DNA of 51,217 nucleotides from an uncultured Burkholderiales bacterium (GCA_903871545.1 CAIQHG010000028.1:1-51217); one strand, 5' to 3'; counted from the stretch's first letter, positions 35,462-45,589 are shown. Notes: generated from the sequence alone by a model not told the origin. Program-made: numbers and translations.

Positions 35462-36556
35462 TTAGTGAATAAAACAGTCCGACAATTTTGCGTTGTATTT
35501 TTCTTCTGCCTCTTTCAGTGAAGGTGCAATGGAGGGGTGGAGTCGCACCCCCGATTTGAGTTGGTGATCTCTTTTGCCAAATGCGGCTTGTCCGGGAAGT
35601 CTGACTGGTTTACTCGGGTCAAGTGGCAGATTGGTTTTGCAAAGTTTCGCCACGTGATCCATTTGTCTTTTAAACTCAGTCTCACCGCAAAAGGCTTTAA
35701 GATCATACAAAGTCACATGCACTGTTGCTCCCCAACCTTCTTTGGGATCAACACGACCTCTGCCGCCAAGGCCTGCCGTTAGCGCCTCCACAATGAGTGA
35801 GAGGCCATATCCTTTGTGACCGTGATCTAGTCCTCCAACTCCTAAAAGGGTTCCTGGGGGGTGGGTAAACAACACCGATGGATCATTGGTTAGCACACCC
35901 TTGTTGGTCATTAACCAATCATGTTCGAATTTCTCACCTGCTTTGTGTTTTCTATTTGTCATACCGTTTGTCGTAATTGAAGCTGAGATATCGATCATCA
36001 CACCGCTTTGCTCTACTGGGAAACCAACCGCAATGGGGTTTGGGGTAAAGACGGCTTGTGTGCCCCCAAAAGGGGCAACGCTTGCACTGTTGGCATCCGA
36101 AGAGGCCAAAACCATGAGGTATCCGTCCTGCAACGCCTTCATTAAATAGACGGCCAGACAAGCGATATGGTGGCTTCTTTTAATAACTAAACTTGCTACA
36201 CCCAAAGACCTTGCTCTAGGGGCCAGTGTTTTGTAAGCTTGGTCTAGCAGCCAAGGCCCGGGGAGTCTTTGCCCGTCCCATAATATTGCCCCTGGTTTAT
36301 CTGACAGTACAAGCGGGGCGCCGGATGATTTCATTGCGCCTGACTCAATTTCCTTGATGTAACTGGCCAGTAAGCCCAATCCGTGGGTATCGTGTCCAAG
36401 TAAATCGCCCTCCACTAAGGTATCAGAGACTACTTGTGCAATGGCTAAGTCAAGGCCCGCTGCTTTTAAAAGATGCTGCGCGTACACTCTTAATTTTGAT
36501 GCGTCATAGGTCTCTTCTTTGATGGGTGACGAGGATTCATTTGAATGTGAGTTCAT
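35462..36556 (-). CDS. Ldh-family malate/L-lactate-type dehydrogenase
   Basis: A 364-residue NAD(P)-dependent oxidoreductase of the non-classical malate/lactate dehydrogenase family. The signature GDLLGHDTHGLGLLASYI is near residue 50. IKRSHHIACLAVYL follows, and the glycine-rich KGYGLSLIVEALTAGLGG (nucleotide binding) lies near residue 240. Members act on malate, lactate, sulfolactate, ureidoglycolate or delta-1-piperideine-2-carboxylate; the substrate is not clear. It is convergent with uvrC. Confidence 0.9.
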   Translation of the reverse strand: MNSHSNESSSPIKEETYDASKLRVYAQHLLKAAGLDLAIAQVVSDTLVEGDLLGHDTHGLGLLASYIKEIESGAMKSSGAPLVLSDKPGAILWDGQRLPGPWLLDQAYKTLAPRARSLGVASLVIKRSHHIACLAVYLMKALQDGYLMVLASSDANSASVAPFGGTQAVFTPNPIAVGFPVEQSGVMIDISASITTNGMTNRKHKAGEKFEHDWLMTNKGVLTNDPSVLFTHPPGTLLGVGGLDHGHKGYGLSLIVEALTAGLGGRGRVDPKEGWGATVHVTLYDLKAFCGETEFKRQMDHVAKLCKTNLPLDPSKPVRLPGQAAFGKRDHQLKSGVRLHPSIAPSLKEAEEKYNAKLSDCFIH

Positions 36557-36725
36557 AGGGGAAAATCGTAATGGACTATTTAAGAAAAACTGATCTTAAT
36601 TGCAAAATCACACAAAAGTAGGGGGTAGTAACCAGGAAACATGAAGAAAAACTCTAGGTTATAAGAAAAACAAATGGTTGATCTTTATATGTGCGAGTTT
36701 TTTTCAATAAAATGAACTCGGTGTT

Positions 36726-36735
36726 GGGGGGGGGG
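36726..36735 (+). repeat. G10 homopolymer in the idnO upstream region
   Basis: Ten consecutive G about 87 bp before the idnO start codon, in the otherwise AT-rich spacer between the Ldh-family gene and idnO. Such a tract is prone to slipped-strand length change. Confidence 0.9.
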
Positions 36736-36821
36736 ACTCTTGGAATTGGTTTTTCAAAGGCTTCACTTCTTTACTGTATCTTTTTAATTAAGCTTTTAAA
36801 CTCTTGGATTAACATAACCCC

Positions 36822-37658
36822 ATGACTATAAATCTGAATCAACTCCCCAGTATTCAACTCTTTAATCTAACGGGACGAACTGCGTTGATCACAGGCTCTA
36901 CGAGTGGCATAGGTTTTGAGCTAGCGAAGGGACTACTCGGGGCAGGTGCCAGTGTAATTTTAAATGGTCGAAGCAGCGAGAGACTTAATAAAGCTTATGA
37001 CGCGCTCGCTCAATACGTGAGTGATAACGCGCTTAACTCTGGCGCAAAAAAGGAGCTTATACATACGTGTGCTTTTGATGTCACCTCTTGGGAGGACGCT
37101 GAAAAAGCGATCGAGAAAATCGAGTTAGGGGTCACCACGAATTCAGGCCCAATTGATATATTGATCAACAACGCTGGCATGACCTTTCGCTCTGAGTTGC
37201 AGGACTTCCCCGTTGAGCAGTGGAATAATATTATGCGTACTAACGTGGACAGTGCTTTTTACGTTTCCCGCGTGGTTGCAAAGCATATGATCAAGCGCGG
37301 GAAGGGGAAAATCATCAATACATGCTCTGTTATGAGTGAGTTGGGTCGCCCCGCTACAGCGCCCTATACAGCCTCAAAAGGAGCACTTAAAATGCTCACT
37401 AAAGCTATGGCAGTTGACTGGGGGAAGTACGGAATTCAAGTTAACGGAATTGGACCCGGGTATTTTAAAACTGAGTTGACGCAGGCCTTGGTGAATGATG
37501 AAAATTTCAGCAACTGGTTGATCTCACGTACCCCTGCAAAGAGATGGGGCAATGTCGAAGATTTAGTAGGCGCAGCCGTTTTTCTCTCTAGCGCGGCGTC
37601 TGAGTTTGTTAATGGTCATATTTTGTATGTCGACGGCGGCGTTACTGCTTCCCTTTAA
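36822..37658 (+). CDS. SDR-family dehydrogenase, gluconate 5-dehydrogenase-like
   Basis: A 278-residue short-chain dehydrogenase: cofactor motif TGSTSGIG near residue 25, NNAG at about residue 115, catalytic Ser, Tyr and Lys in NTCSVMSELGRPATAPYTASKGAL, and the C-terminal VNGHILYVDGGV. Order and length match IdnO/gluconate 5-dehydrogenase, which interconverts gluconate and 5-ketogluconate; the next gene encodes an IdnD-like enzyme, supporting this. Its last codons and stop are part of a 14-bp tandem duplication. Confidence 0.85.
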   Translation: MTINLNQLPSIQLFNLTGRTALITGSTSGIGFELAKGLLGAGASVILNGRSSERLNKAYDALAQYVSDNALNSGAKKELIHTCAFDVTSWEDAEKAIEKIELGVTTNSGPIDILINNAGMTFRSELQDFPVEQWNNIMRTNVDSAFYVSRVVAKHMIKRGKGKIINTCSVMSELGRPATAPYTASKGALKMLTKAMAVDWGKYGIQVNGIGPGYFKTELTQALVNDENFSNWLISRTPAKRWGNVEDLVGAAVFLSSAASEFVNGHILYVDGGVTASL

Positions 37659-37678
37659 CTGCTTCCCTTTAACTGCTT
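37644..37678. repeat. Tandem 14-bp duplication across the idnO-like stop codon
   Basis: ACTGCTTCCCTTTA at 37644-37657 and 37658-37671, plus a half unit to 37678. The first copy contains the stop TAA together with the next base; the second copy contains the same C-terminal codons untranslated. Confidence 0.85.
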
Positions 37679-37714
37679 TTCAATCCAACAGCATACCTTT
37701 TAAATCGGATCTAT

Positions 37715-38758
37715 ATGTCTCTTGCCCTCATCATTCACGGCGCTAAAGATTTAAGGCTTGAGCCTTTTGCAACTGAGCCCGTTGGGTCAAGGCAAGTTAA
37801 GGTACAGGTCAGGGCTGGGGGCATTTGTGGCTCCGATATGCATTATTACCAACATGGTGGATTTGGCTCAGTCAGGGTAAAGCAGCCCATGGTGCTAGGT
37901 CACGAGGTATCAGGGGTGATCACACAAGTGGGAGCCGCCGCTGTTGACCTAACAGTTGGTGATAGGGTCTCAATTAGCCCAAGCAGGCCTTGCGGGCAGT
38001 GTGAATTTTGTCAAAAGGGGCAGCATAACCATTGCCTAAATATGCGTTTTTACGGCAGCGCTATGCCATGGCCACACATACAGGGTGCCTTTAGGCAGGA
38101 AATGGTCATCGATGCCACGCAGGCTTATCCTGTATCAGATCACGTGAGTGACTCTGAGGCGGCATTAGCTGAGCCGTTCTCAGTGGCGCTTCACGCGGTC
38201 TCAAGAGCGGGAAGCCTGATGGGTAAAAAAGTCCTTATTACCGGCTGCGGTCCGATAGGCGCACTTACCGTGGTTGCCGCAAAATTAGCTGGTGCACTTG
38301 AAGTCGTAGTCACCGACATTACAGATCAAACGCTAGAGCGAGCTATAAGGTTGGGTGCTGATGTGGTTTTAAATACCGCAAAAAACCCAGATGCTTTAAA
38401 TTCATTCAAACCCAACAGGGGAGCTTTTGATGTGTTGTTTGAGGCAAGCGGAAATCAGTCGGCAATCGTGCAAGGCCTTGAAGTTTTAAAGCCCCGGGGA
38501 ATTTTCGTTCAGGTCGGTACAGGTGGTGAGGTTACCATTCCATTGAATGTCCTTGTTGCTAAGGAGTTTGATTACAGGGGATCGTTCAGATTTCATGAAG
38601 AATTTGCCCTAGCGGTGAGTTTGATGAACCAAAAAAGGGTAGACCTGAAACCATTAATAAGTCATACGGTTGCGCTTAATAATTATTTAGAGGCTTTTGC
38701 CCTTGCATCGGATAGACACAAATCAATGAAAGTGCAAATCGACTTTGCAAGTGCTTAA
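37715..38758 (+). CDS. Zinc-dependent L-idonate 5-dehydrogenase-like protein
   Basis: A 347-residue medium-chain alcohol dehydrogenase. The catalytic zinc site is shown by GGICGSDMHYYQHGGFGSVRVKQPMVLGHEVSG (Cys, His, Glu); the structural zinc by the four cysteines in RPCGQCEFCQKGQHNHC; and the Rossmann loop by ITGCGPIGALTVV. HYYQHGGFG is the IdnD form of the motif. It would oxidise L-idonate to 5-ketogluconate, the substrate of the preceding SDR. Transporter and kinase genes of a complete idn operon are not present. Confidence 0.88.
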   Translation: MSLALIIHGAKDLRLEPFATEPVGSRQVKVQVRAGGICGSDMHYYQHGGFGSVRVKQPMVLGHEVSGVITQVGAAAVDLTVGDRVSISPSRPCGQCEFCQKGQHNHCLNMRFYGSAMPWPHIQGAFRQEMVIDATQAYPVSDHVSDSEAALAEPFSVALHAVSRAGSLMGKKVLITGCGPIGALTVVAAKLAGALEVVVTDITDQTLERAIRLGADVVLNTAKNPDALNSFKPNRGAFDVLFEASGNQSAIVQGLEVLKPRGIFVQVGTGGEVTIPLNVLVAKEFDYRGSFRFHEEFALAVSLMNQKRVDLKPLISHTVALNNYLEAFALASDRHKSMKVQIDFASA

Positions 38759-38821
38759 TTTCGTTGATGAGCAAAAAGTGACGCGGGGTAGTTCTGGATT
38801 GGATTTTTTAATTGAATTTTG

Positions 38822-39553
38822 TTAACTTGTAAAAAATTCAAGTATCCGGTCAAGTCCACCCTCATCAATGCACAGCAGCGCATTCTCCCTCACTACAGGC
38901 TTGGCATGGTAAGCAACCGATAGGCCACCTGCGCTTGAGCAACTAATCATCATAGGAATATCATTAGAGCCGTCGCCAACTGTGATTGTTTGACTGAGAT
39001 CAATCTTGTTTATTTGACAAGTCTGGAGGAGCATTTTCTTTTTCTCCTCGCCATCACAAATCTCCCCCCATTCCTGTGGGACCAGCCCCCCCGTCAAATA
39101 CCCATCCTTAATCTCGAGTGCATTGGAGCGAGCAAAATCGATCTGAAGAAGTGCTTTAACGCGATCTGCAAAATAGGTAAATCCACCACTCACTAAAACA
39201 CTTTTAAGGCCTGCGGTGCGGCAAATCTCGAGCAGCCTTTGGGCTCCCGGGTTTAGCCTCAGTCTTTGGTTATATACCTGCTCAAGTGCAGCAGCCGGAG
39301 CTCCTTTTAAGAGCTTTACACGTTGCCTCAAACTTTCTTTAAAGTCTAGAATCTCGCCTTGCATCGTCATCTCTGTAATTCGAGCTACTTCCTCCCTCAG
39401 CCCAACAACGCTTGCGATCTCATCAATGCACTCGATGTTGATAAGGGTGGAGTCCATATCAAAGGCAATTAGCTTGTAATCAGAGAGCTTAAGTGGTGGG
39501 GTGCGACTCTTTAGACTCAATCCGTTTAGGTGGATGATTTTCTGGGTTGACAT
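38822..39553 (-). CDS. serB: Phosphoserine phosphatase
   Basis: A 243-residue HAD phosphatase. Catalytic Asp32 and Asp34 are in LIAFDMDSTLINIECIDEIA; the SGGFTYFADRV motif and the final VGDGSNDIPMM (Asp pair) are present. It makes L-serine in the last step of synthesis. It lacks the ACT domains of longer SerB versions. It lies just downstream of mfd on the same strand. Confidence 0.95.
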   Translation of the reverse strand: MSTQKIIHLNGLSLKSRTPPLKLSDYKLIAFDMDSTLINIECIDEIASVVGLREEVARITEMTMQGEILDFKESLRQRVKLLKGAPAAALEQVYNQRLRLNPGAQRLLEICRTAGLKSVLVSGGFTYFADRVKALLQIDFARSNALEIKDGYLTGGLVPQEWGEICDGEEKKKMLLQTCQINKIDLSQTITVGDGSNDIPMMISCSSAGGLSVAYHAKPVVRENALLCIDEGGLDRILEFFTS

Positions 39554-39602
39554 TGTCGTTGTAGATTGCTGTTCAAAAGGGTGGGGGAGAGGGAAAGTGG
39601 TA

Positions 39603-42600
39603 TCAAGTGCTTGTAACGCTTACCAAAGGTTGGCCTAAGTTGCGTAGAACATCTCTCACCAATTGAGCGCGGTCTTTGACTTGAGGCAACTCACGCTCAA
39701 TGCGCAATTTGTCGTTGCCAGCAAGTTTAATGTGCCTGTTTTTTTGAACTAAATCAATGATTTTCATGCCGTCAATTGGAGGGTTAGGCCTAAAGCTGAT
39801 TGTAGTAACTCCAGGGGCTGCATCTACTTTGGCAACACCGTAAGGTTTGGCAAGAATTCGAAGTCGGTGTACATCAATCAGAGTCTGAACCTGGGGGGGA
39901 AGTTTACCAAAGCGATCAACAATCTCCTCCATGAGAGTATCTAACTGCTCAACAGTTTTGGAGGTGGCTAGTTTTTTGTAAAACGACAACCTAAGATGCA
40001 CATCTCCGCAGTAACTGTCGGGTAATAAGGCGGGGGAGTGAAGGTTAATTTCTGTTGTTACTTGCAGCGGACTTAAGAGATCGGGTTCCTCACCGTTTTT
40101 AAGTGCTCTCACTGCTTCAGAGAGCATTTCGTTGTAGAGCTGAAATCCAATCTCTAGCATGTTTCCGCTTTGATTTTCCCCAAGCACCTCACCAGCCCCT
40201 CTGATTTCAAGGTCGTGCATGGCTAAATAAAAACCAGATCCAAGCTCCTCCATCTGTTGAATAGCATCAAGCCTTTGAGAGGCGTGTTTGCTAAGACCTT
40301 GTAGGTCGGGCACCAGCAGGTAGGCGTAGGCCTGATGGTGACTGCGTCCAACCCGTCCCCTTAGTTGGTGTAGCTGAGCGAGACCGAATTTATCGGCCCG
40401 GCTCATGATGATGGTGTTCGCGCTGGGCACATCGATACCAGTTTCAATAATAGTTGAGCAAAGCAAAATATTATGCCGTTGGTTGATGAACTCTCGCATA
40501 ACCCGCTCCAACTCCCTCTCAGGCATTTGACCATGTGCCACAGCGATCCTGGCCTCGGGTATTAGCTCCTGCAGCCTTTGTTTTCTGTTCTCAATCGTAT
40601 CGACTTCGTTGTGTAAGAAGTAGCACTGCCCACCCCTTTTGAGCTCTCTTAAAATAGCCTCCCTGATGACGCCGTTGCCTTCACTGCGTACAAAAGTTTT
40701 GATTGAAAGTCTTCTTTGGGGTGCGGTGGCAATTACGCTCAAGTCTCTTAGACCCTCAAGCGCCATACCCAGTGTTCTCGGGATAGGGGTTGCTGTGAGT
40801 GTAAGCACATCAACTTCAGACTTTAATGATTTGATCATTTCTTTGTGTCTAACCCCAAACCTATGTTCCTCATCAATGATGAGGAGCCCAAGGTCCTTGA
40901 ACTTTAAGGAGCCACTTATTAATTTATGAGTACCTACCACTATATCGACTGAGCCGTCCTCGATTCCTGCCATGGCAATTTTTATCTCTTTGGCCGATCT
41001 AAATCTACTCATCTCAGCAATTTTGATAGGCCATTTAGAAAATCTATCGCAAAGGGTTTGAAAGTGCTGCTCGGTTAATAACGTCGTCGGGGCAAGTAAC
41101 GCAACTTGTTTGCCCCCCATGACCGCTACAAAGGCGGCTCGAAGAGCTACTTCAGTTTTTCCAAATCCAACATCCCCGCATATCAGGCGGTCCATGGGCC
41201 GGGGGCTAATCATGTCTTGTATGACTGCGTGAATGGCCCCTTTTTGGTCTGGGGTTTCCTCGAAACCAAAATCGTTTGCAAAGGTCTCGTAGTCGTTAGC
41301 AGAGTATTTAAAAGGGTGACCTTGTCTTAAAGCACGACGAGCGTAGGTATTGAGCAACTCTGCTGCAGCGTCCCTTACCTGCTCGGCAGCTTTCCTCTTG
41401 GCTTTGTCCCATTGACCAGAACCTAGCCTGTGCAAAGGTGCCTCGGAGGCGCTTACACCGCTATAGCGGCTGATTAAATGCAGTTGGCTGACTGGCACGT
41501 AAAGCATCGCTTGGTCTGCATACTCCAAGTGAAGGTATTCTTGAACCTTAGAGTTTGAGGGATCCTCAACTGATCCCTCATTTGATTGCTCTTTGGAGGA
41601 TTCTTTCGTGGAATGCCCTACGCCCAGTAAATCCATATGAATGAGACCGCGGTATCTACCGATTCCGTGGACACTGTGAACGACTGGGTCTCCGACTTGA
41701 AGCTCTGAAAGGTCTTTGATTAAAGACTCTACGTCGCTGGTTTGTTCTTGTTTTTTTCTGCGCCTGGTGGTGGGTCCTGCGTCAAAAAGTTCGGATTCCG
41801 TAACGAAGTCTATCTTTAGGTCGTAAGCATGAAAGCCGTAGTGCAAATTAGCTGCAACGATTCCAAGGGTCTCTGGGCTTTGAGTAAACTCTTGAAGGCT
41901 CTCAAAACTAGGCGGTGAGACATTGCTGGCTCTTAAAAAATCAAGCAAGCTTGCTCGCCGACCCTCACTCTCAGCAATAATCAAAACCTTGTTAGAAGTG
42001 TTTGCAATATGTAGCTTGAGCTGACTTAAAGGGTCAACTGCGCCCCTGTGAACACTTAAATCAGGCAATGGACCTGAGAACGAACTCAAAGGCTCACTTT
42101 GACCCACTGATATATTTGCGCCAGGCTCGGCATCAAGCAAAGGAGTAGGGCCTTGAACTAAGAGAGGTTGTGAATTGTTTGCTTTTGGTTTTAACACCAA
42201 CTGCGTGTACTGGTTGCATTGACTAAAGAACTGCTCGCTGGTGAGAAATAAATTTACCGGCGCTAGCGCTGGGCGCTCAGGGTCACCTTGTGCTAATTTG
42301 TACCGGTCTTGCGTGTCTTGCCAAAATCTTTGAAATATAGGCTCTAGTTCATCGTGTAAGACCACGGTTGCGTTTTTCCCCAAATAATCGAAAACAGTTG
42401 CTGTCTCGTCAAAGAAAAGAGGCAGGAAATACTCGATTCCAGCCGTGGCAACACCGTTGCCGATGTCTTTGTAAATTCTGCTGCGAGTGGGGTCTCCCTC
42501 TAACAGCTCTCGCCAACGGTTTCTAAATTTGGCCCGTGAATCCTCATCCATTGGGAACTCTCGCCCGGGAAGCAACCGTACCTCAGGGACAGGGTATAGA

Positions 42601-43205
42601 CTTCTTTGTGTATCCGGATCAAACGTCCTAATTGAATCAATTTCGTTGTCAAATAGGTCTATGCGAAATGGGAATCTAGAACCCATTGGGTAAAGATCTA
42701 TCAATCCCCCCCTGACACAATACTCACCAGGACTGATGACTTGGGACACGTGCGAGTAGCCAGCAAGTGTCAACTGGGAACGAAGTTTGGATTCCTCTAA
42801 TTTTTGTTTAACTTTAAAATGAAATGTATAACCAGCAAGAAAAGACGGGGGGGCAATTTTGTATAAAGCGGTGGTTGCCGGAATCAGCACGATGTCAGCT
42901 TCTCCCTGTGAGATTTGCCAAAGCGTGGCTAATCTCTCACTGATCAAGTCTTGATGAGGGGAGAAACTATCGTAGGGAAGAGTCTCCCAGTCTGGGAAAA
43001 TGACGCTTCTCAGATCTGGGTTGAAAAATGACATTTCATCCATAAGACGCTGCGCGTCGCTAGCATCTGAGGTGATGATGGCTACTTTGTGTTTTTGAAT
43101 AATTTCTTGCGCACTCAAACGCGCTAACATCAGTGCGTCAGAGGAACTAAATGGTCGTTGCAAGTTCAGGCGTTTGCCGGGAGATAATTTGGGTATGTGC
43201 ATCAA
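39603..43205 (-). CDS. mfd: Transcription-repair coupling factor Mfd
   Basis: A 1200-residue helicase-like translocase. The N-terminal UvrB-homology region contains DWETLPYDSFSPHQDLISERLATLW. The RNA-polymerase interaction domain follows around residue 490 (LQVGDPVVHSVHGIGRYRGL). The motor domains carry Walker A GDVGFGKTEVALRAAF, DEEH box IDEEHRFGV, and motif VI QLRGRVGRS. The C-terminal regulatory domain ends the protein. It pushes stalled RNA polymerase off lesions and recruits UvrA. It is divergent from ispD. Confidence 0.97.
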   Translation of the reverse strand: MMHIPKLSPGKRLNLQRPFSSSDALMLARLSAQEIIQKHKVAIITSDASDAQRLMDEMSFFNPDLRSVIFPDWETLPYDSFSPHQDLISERLATLWQISQGEADIVLIPATTALYKIAPPSFLAGYTFHFKVKQKLEESKLRSQLTLAGYSHVSQVISPGEYCVRGGLIDLYPMGSRFPFRIDLFDNEIDSIRTFDPDTQRSLYPVPEVRLLPGREFPMDEDSRAKFRNRWRELLEGDPTRSRIYKDIGNGVATAGIEYFLPLFFDETATVFDYLGKNATVVLHDELEPIFQRFWQDTQDRYKLAQGDPERPALAPVNLFLTSEQFFSQCNQYTQLVLKPKANNSQPLLVQGPTPLLDAEPGANISVGQSEPLSSFSGPLPDLSVHRGAVDPLSQLKLHIANTSNKVLIIAESEGRRASLLDFLRASNVSPPSFESLQEFTQSPETLGIVAANLHYGFHAYDLKIDFVTESELFDAGPTTRRRKKQEQTSDVESLIKDLSELQVGDPVVHSVHGIGRYRGLIHMDLLGVGHSTKESSKEQSNEGSVEDPSNSKVQEYLHLEYADQAMLYVPVSQLHLISRYSGVSASEAPLHRLGSGQWDKAKRKAAEQVRDAAAELLNTYARRALRQGHPFKYSANDYETFANDFGFEETPDQKGAIHAVIQDMISPRPMDRLICGDVGFGKTEVALRAAFVAVMGGKQVALLAPTTLLTEQHFQTLCDRFSKWPIKIAEMSRFRSAKEIKIAMAGIEDGSVDIVVGTHKLISGSLKFKDLGLLIIDEEHRFGVRHKEMIKSLKSEVDVLTLTATPIPRTLGMALEGLRDLSVIATAPQRRLSIKTFVRSEGNGVIREAILRELKRGGQCYFLHNEVDTIENRKQRLQELIPEARIAVAHGQMPERELERVMREFINQRHNILLCSTIIETGIDVPSANTIIMSRADKFGLAQLHQLRGRVGRSHHQAYAYLLVPDLQGLSKHASQRLDAIQQMEELGSGFYLAMHDLEIRGAGEVLGENQSGNMLEIGFQLYNEMLSEAVRALKNGEEPDLLSPLQVTTEINLHSPALLPDSYCGDVHLRLSFYKKLATSKTVEQLDTLMEEIVDRFGKLPPQVQTLIDVHRLRILAKPYGVAKVDAAPGVTTISFRPNPPIDGMKIIDLVQKNRHIKLAGNDKLRIERELPQVKDRAQLVRDVLRNLGQPLVSVTST

Positions 43206-43290
43206 TTAATTGACTGAAAAAGTATCTAAAAGCTGAACTTGTAAAGCGCAAAAGCTATCATTCTAGATTGTCTGAACTGAAAAGGCCCCA

Positions 43291-44022
43291 ATGGACTCTG
43301 ATTCTCCCTCAATTAACCTTGTGATCCCTTGCGCGGGGGCGGGGGAGCGCGCGGGCAAGGGGATGCCCAAACAATATGCAACTATTGCCTCAAAGCCGAT
43401 GATTGCTCATACTTTAAACGCTTTAGTTCAAGTATCCTGTATTCAAGGCATATGCATTGTGGTGAGCCCTGGAGATTTGTTCATACAAGCCATTTTGGTC
43501 GAAAATGGTCTTTCAGATAACTTAAAAATTAAAGTCATACACAAAGGTGGAGCAACCAGAGCGCAAAGTGTCTTGGCTGGACTGAATTATTTCAAAGATC
43601 AGGGCGCTTTGGATGAAAGTTGGATTTTGGTGCACGACGCTGCAAGGTGCTTAATCATGCCAAAAAGCGTGGAGCAGTTGATTCAAACTTGTTTGAGCGA
43701 CCCCGTTGGGGGCTTACTTGCTTGCCCAGTGGCAGATACCTTGAAGGAGTCCCACAGGGGCAGAGTAGAGGGGACCATTAAGCGCCAAGGAAAGTGGCTC
43801 GCCCAAACACCTCAAATGTTTAGGTTGGGTATGCTTATGAAAGCCTTTGACAAGGCTGAAGAGCACAACTTTGATTCATTCACAGATGAGGCCAGCGCAA
43901 TAGAGGCGCTTGGCCATAGCCCAGTGCTTGTAGAGGGTGTGAGCTCTAATTTTAAAATCACTTATCCATCAGATTTTGAGCTTGCTCAGGCGCTTATTGA
44001 CCATAGAACAGCGAAGGCGTAA
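43291..44022 (+). CDS. ispD: 2-C-methyl-D-erythritol 4-phosphate cytidylyltransferase
   Basis: A 243-residue enzyme of the MEP isoprenoid pathway that joins CTP to MEP. The CTP-binding motif NLVIPCAGAGERAGKGMPKQYA is at the N-terminus, and WILVHDAARCLI (catalytic Asp) and RQGKWLAQTPQMFRL (Lys) follow. It is next to ispF, the usual pair. Confidence 0.95.
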   Translation: MDSDSPSINLVIPCAGAGERAGKGMPKQYATIASKPMIAHTLNALVQVSCIQGICIVVSPGDLFIQAILVENGLSDNLKIKVIHKGGATRAQSVLAGLNYFKDQGALDESWILVHDAARCLIMPKSVEQLIQTCLSDPVGGLLACPVADTLKESHRGRVEGTIKRQGKWLAQTPQMFRLGMLMKAFDKAEEHNFDSFTDEASAIEALGHSPVLVEGVSSNFKITYPSDFELAQALIDHRTAKA

Positions 44023-44075
44023 AGGGCTTATAGCCGTGAATTTTAATTATTAAAAAAAAGAAAAGAGATCATCAA

Positions 44076-44564
44076 ATGTCAATTAATAACTTCAGAATTG
44101 GTGAAGGGTGGGACGTGCATGCTTTAGTTGAGGGGCGACCCCTCATTATTGGGGGTGTGAGTATTCCCTTTGAGAAAGGATTGATGGGGCATTCAGATGC
44201 GGATGTATTGATTCATGCACTTATTGATGCTTTTCTTGGGGCTGCGGGCTTAGGGGACATAGGCAGGCACTTCCCAGACACGGATGCTCAGTTTAAAGGA
44301 GTAGATTCAAGTGTGCTACTGGAGCACGCCCACAAGCTCATTAAAGATAGGGGCTGGAATCTAGTGAATATAGACTCAACGATTACAGCGCAGGCGCCAA
44401 AAATGGCCCCCCACATCCCACTTATGATTGAGCGCTTAAGCAGTGTGCTTAATATAGACAAAGAGCGGATTAACATCAAGGCAAAAACGGCTGAGAAAAT
44501 GGGTCCTGTAGGACTTGGTCAGTCGATTGAAGCAAGGGCAGTTGTGCTGCTTTTTAAAGCTTAA
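44076..44564 (+). CDS. ispF: 2-C-methyl-D-erythritol 2,4-cyclodiphosphate synthase
   Basis: A 162-residue enzyme, with the zinc ligands in [21 protein letters not shown] (Asp, His) and [25 protein letters not shown] (His). The C-terminal [18 protein letters not shown] completes the fold. It cyclises CDP-ME-2-phosphate; the product feeds ispG/ispH. It is 54 bp downstream of ispD with an AAAAGAGA ribosome site. Confidence 0.96.
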   Translation: MSINNFRIGEGWDVHALVEGRPLIIGGVSIPFEKGLMGHSDADVLIHALIDAFLGAAGLGDIGRHFPDTDAQFKGVDSSVLLEHAHKLIKDRGWNLVNIDSTITAQAPKMAPHIPLMIERLSSVLNIDKERINIKAKTAEKMGPVGLGQSIEARAVVLLFKA

Positions 44565-44656
44565 TTGGTTGTTTTACCCATTCATCGTAAAAATGGACGC
44601 CTCGATTTGGTGCGTCTTATTAATCAAAAGTTCAAGTTTCATTTTTAGGATGATTT

Positions 44657-45589
44657 ATGATCACACACGAGCCACAACTTTGCCACTTTACAGTCCAAGC
44701 TTTGGAGGCTACTCAACTTGAGAGTCACAGCATTGCCTATTGGCGATGGGGCAGTTTGCAGGCCAGCAAAATGATTATCTGTGTTCACGGATTAACAAGA
44801 CAAGGACGCGATTTTGATGTGTTGGCTCGTAGCTTGCTAGGTGCTTATGAGCAAAGGGGAGAGGAGGTTTTAATAGTATGCCCAGACGTGGTTGGGCGGG
44901 GAAAAAGTGATTGGCTAACCAAGCCAATCCATTATCAGCCCCCTACCTATGCGTATGGACTAAAAGCGTTGTTGGATGACTTGAGCAATCAAAATGGGCG
45001 CAAATCCATTGACTGGGTGGGAACGAGTATGGGGGGCATTATTGGGATGCTGATGTGCGGGGTAGACGCACTAAAGCCGCAGGTGCCTATTCGCAGATTG
45101 GTGCTTAACGATGTGGGGCCAGTGGTTCGGTGGGAATTCATTGAGCGTTTAAAAAACTATGTGGGAAAGGGAAACACTTTTTTGAGTTTAGAGGAGGGGA
45201 TCGAGTCTTTACGACTCATTTTCAAAGGTTTTGGCCCACACAGTAACGAAGAATGGATAAAACTTTCTTTGCCAATGCTCAAAGAGATTGAAGGTCCAAG
45301 GTGGATATTTCACTATGACAACCAAATAGCAGTGCCAATTGAGCTTATGACACAAGAGAGCTCAATGGCCGCAGAAAAGACGATGTGGTCTATTTATGAT
45401 CAAATCAATTGTGAAACACTTCTCATCAAGGGTGAGGAGTCGGAGTTGATGAGCTCAGAGACCACACGGGAGATGTGCAACCGGGGTCCAAAACCACTTT
45501 TATACACTGTTCAAGGGGTAGGGCATGCACCTACTCTCATCCATGATGATCAGCTTAAGATGGTCAAGAATTTCTTGGTCAGAGAATAG
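44657..45589 (+). CDS. Alpha/beta hydrolase
   Basis: A 310-residue alpha/beta hydrolase: oxyanion-hole segment CVHGLTRQGRDFD, nucleophile elbow VGTSMGGIIG, and the terminal histidine in GVGHAPTL, with an acidic residue in LIKGEESEL. No signal peptide is seen. The substrate is unknown, although the family includes esterases and lactonases. It lies 92 bp after ispF and 18 bp before relA, and may be read together with relA. Confidence 0.88.
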   Translation: MITHEPQLCHFTVQALEATQLESHSIAYWRWGSLQASKMIICVHGLTRQGRDFDVLARSLLGAYEQRGEEVLIVCPDVVGRGKSDWLTKPIHYQPPTYAYGLKALLDDLSNQNGRKSIDWVGTSMGGIIGMLMCGVDALKPQVPIRRLVLNDVGPVVRWEFIERLKNYVGKGNTFLSLEEGIESLRLIFKGFGPHSNEEWIKLSLPMLKEIEGPRWIFHYDNQIAVPIELMTQESSMAAEKTMWSIYDQINCETLLIKGEESELMSSETTREMCNRGPKPLLYTVQGVGHAPTLIHDDQLKMVKNFLVRE

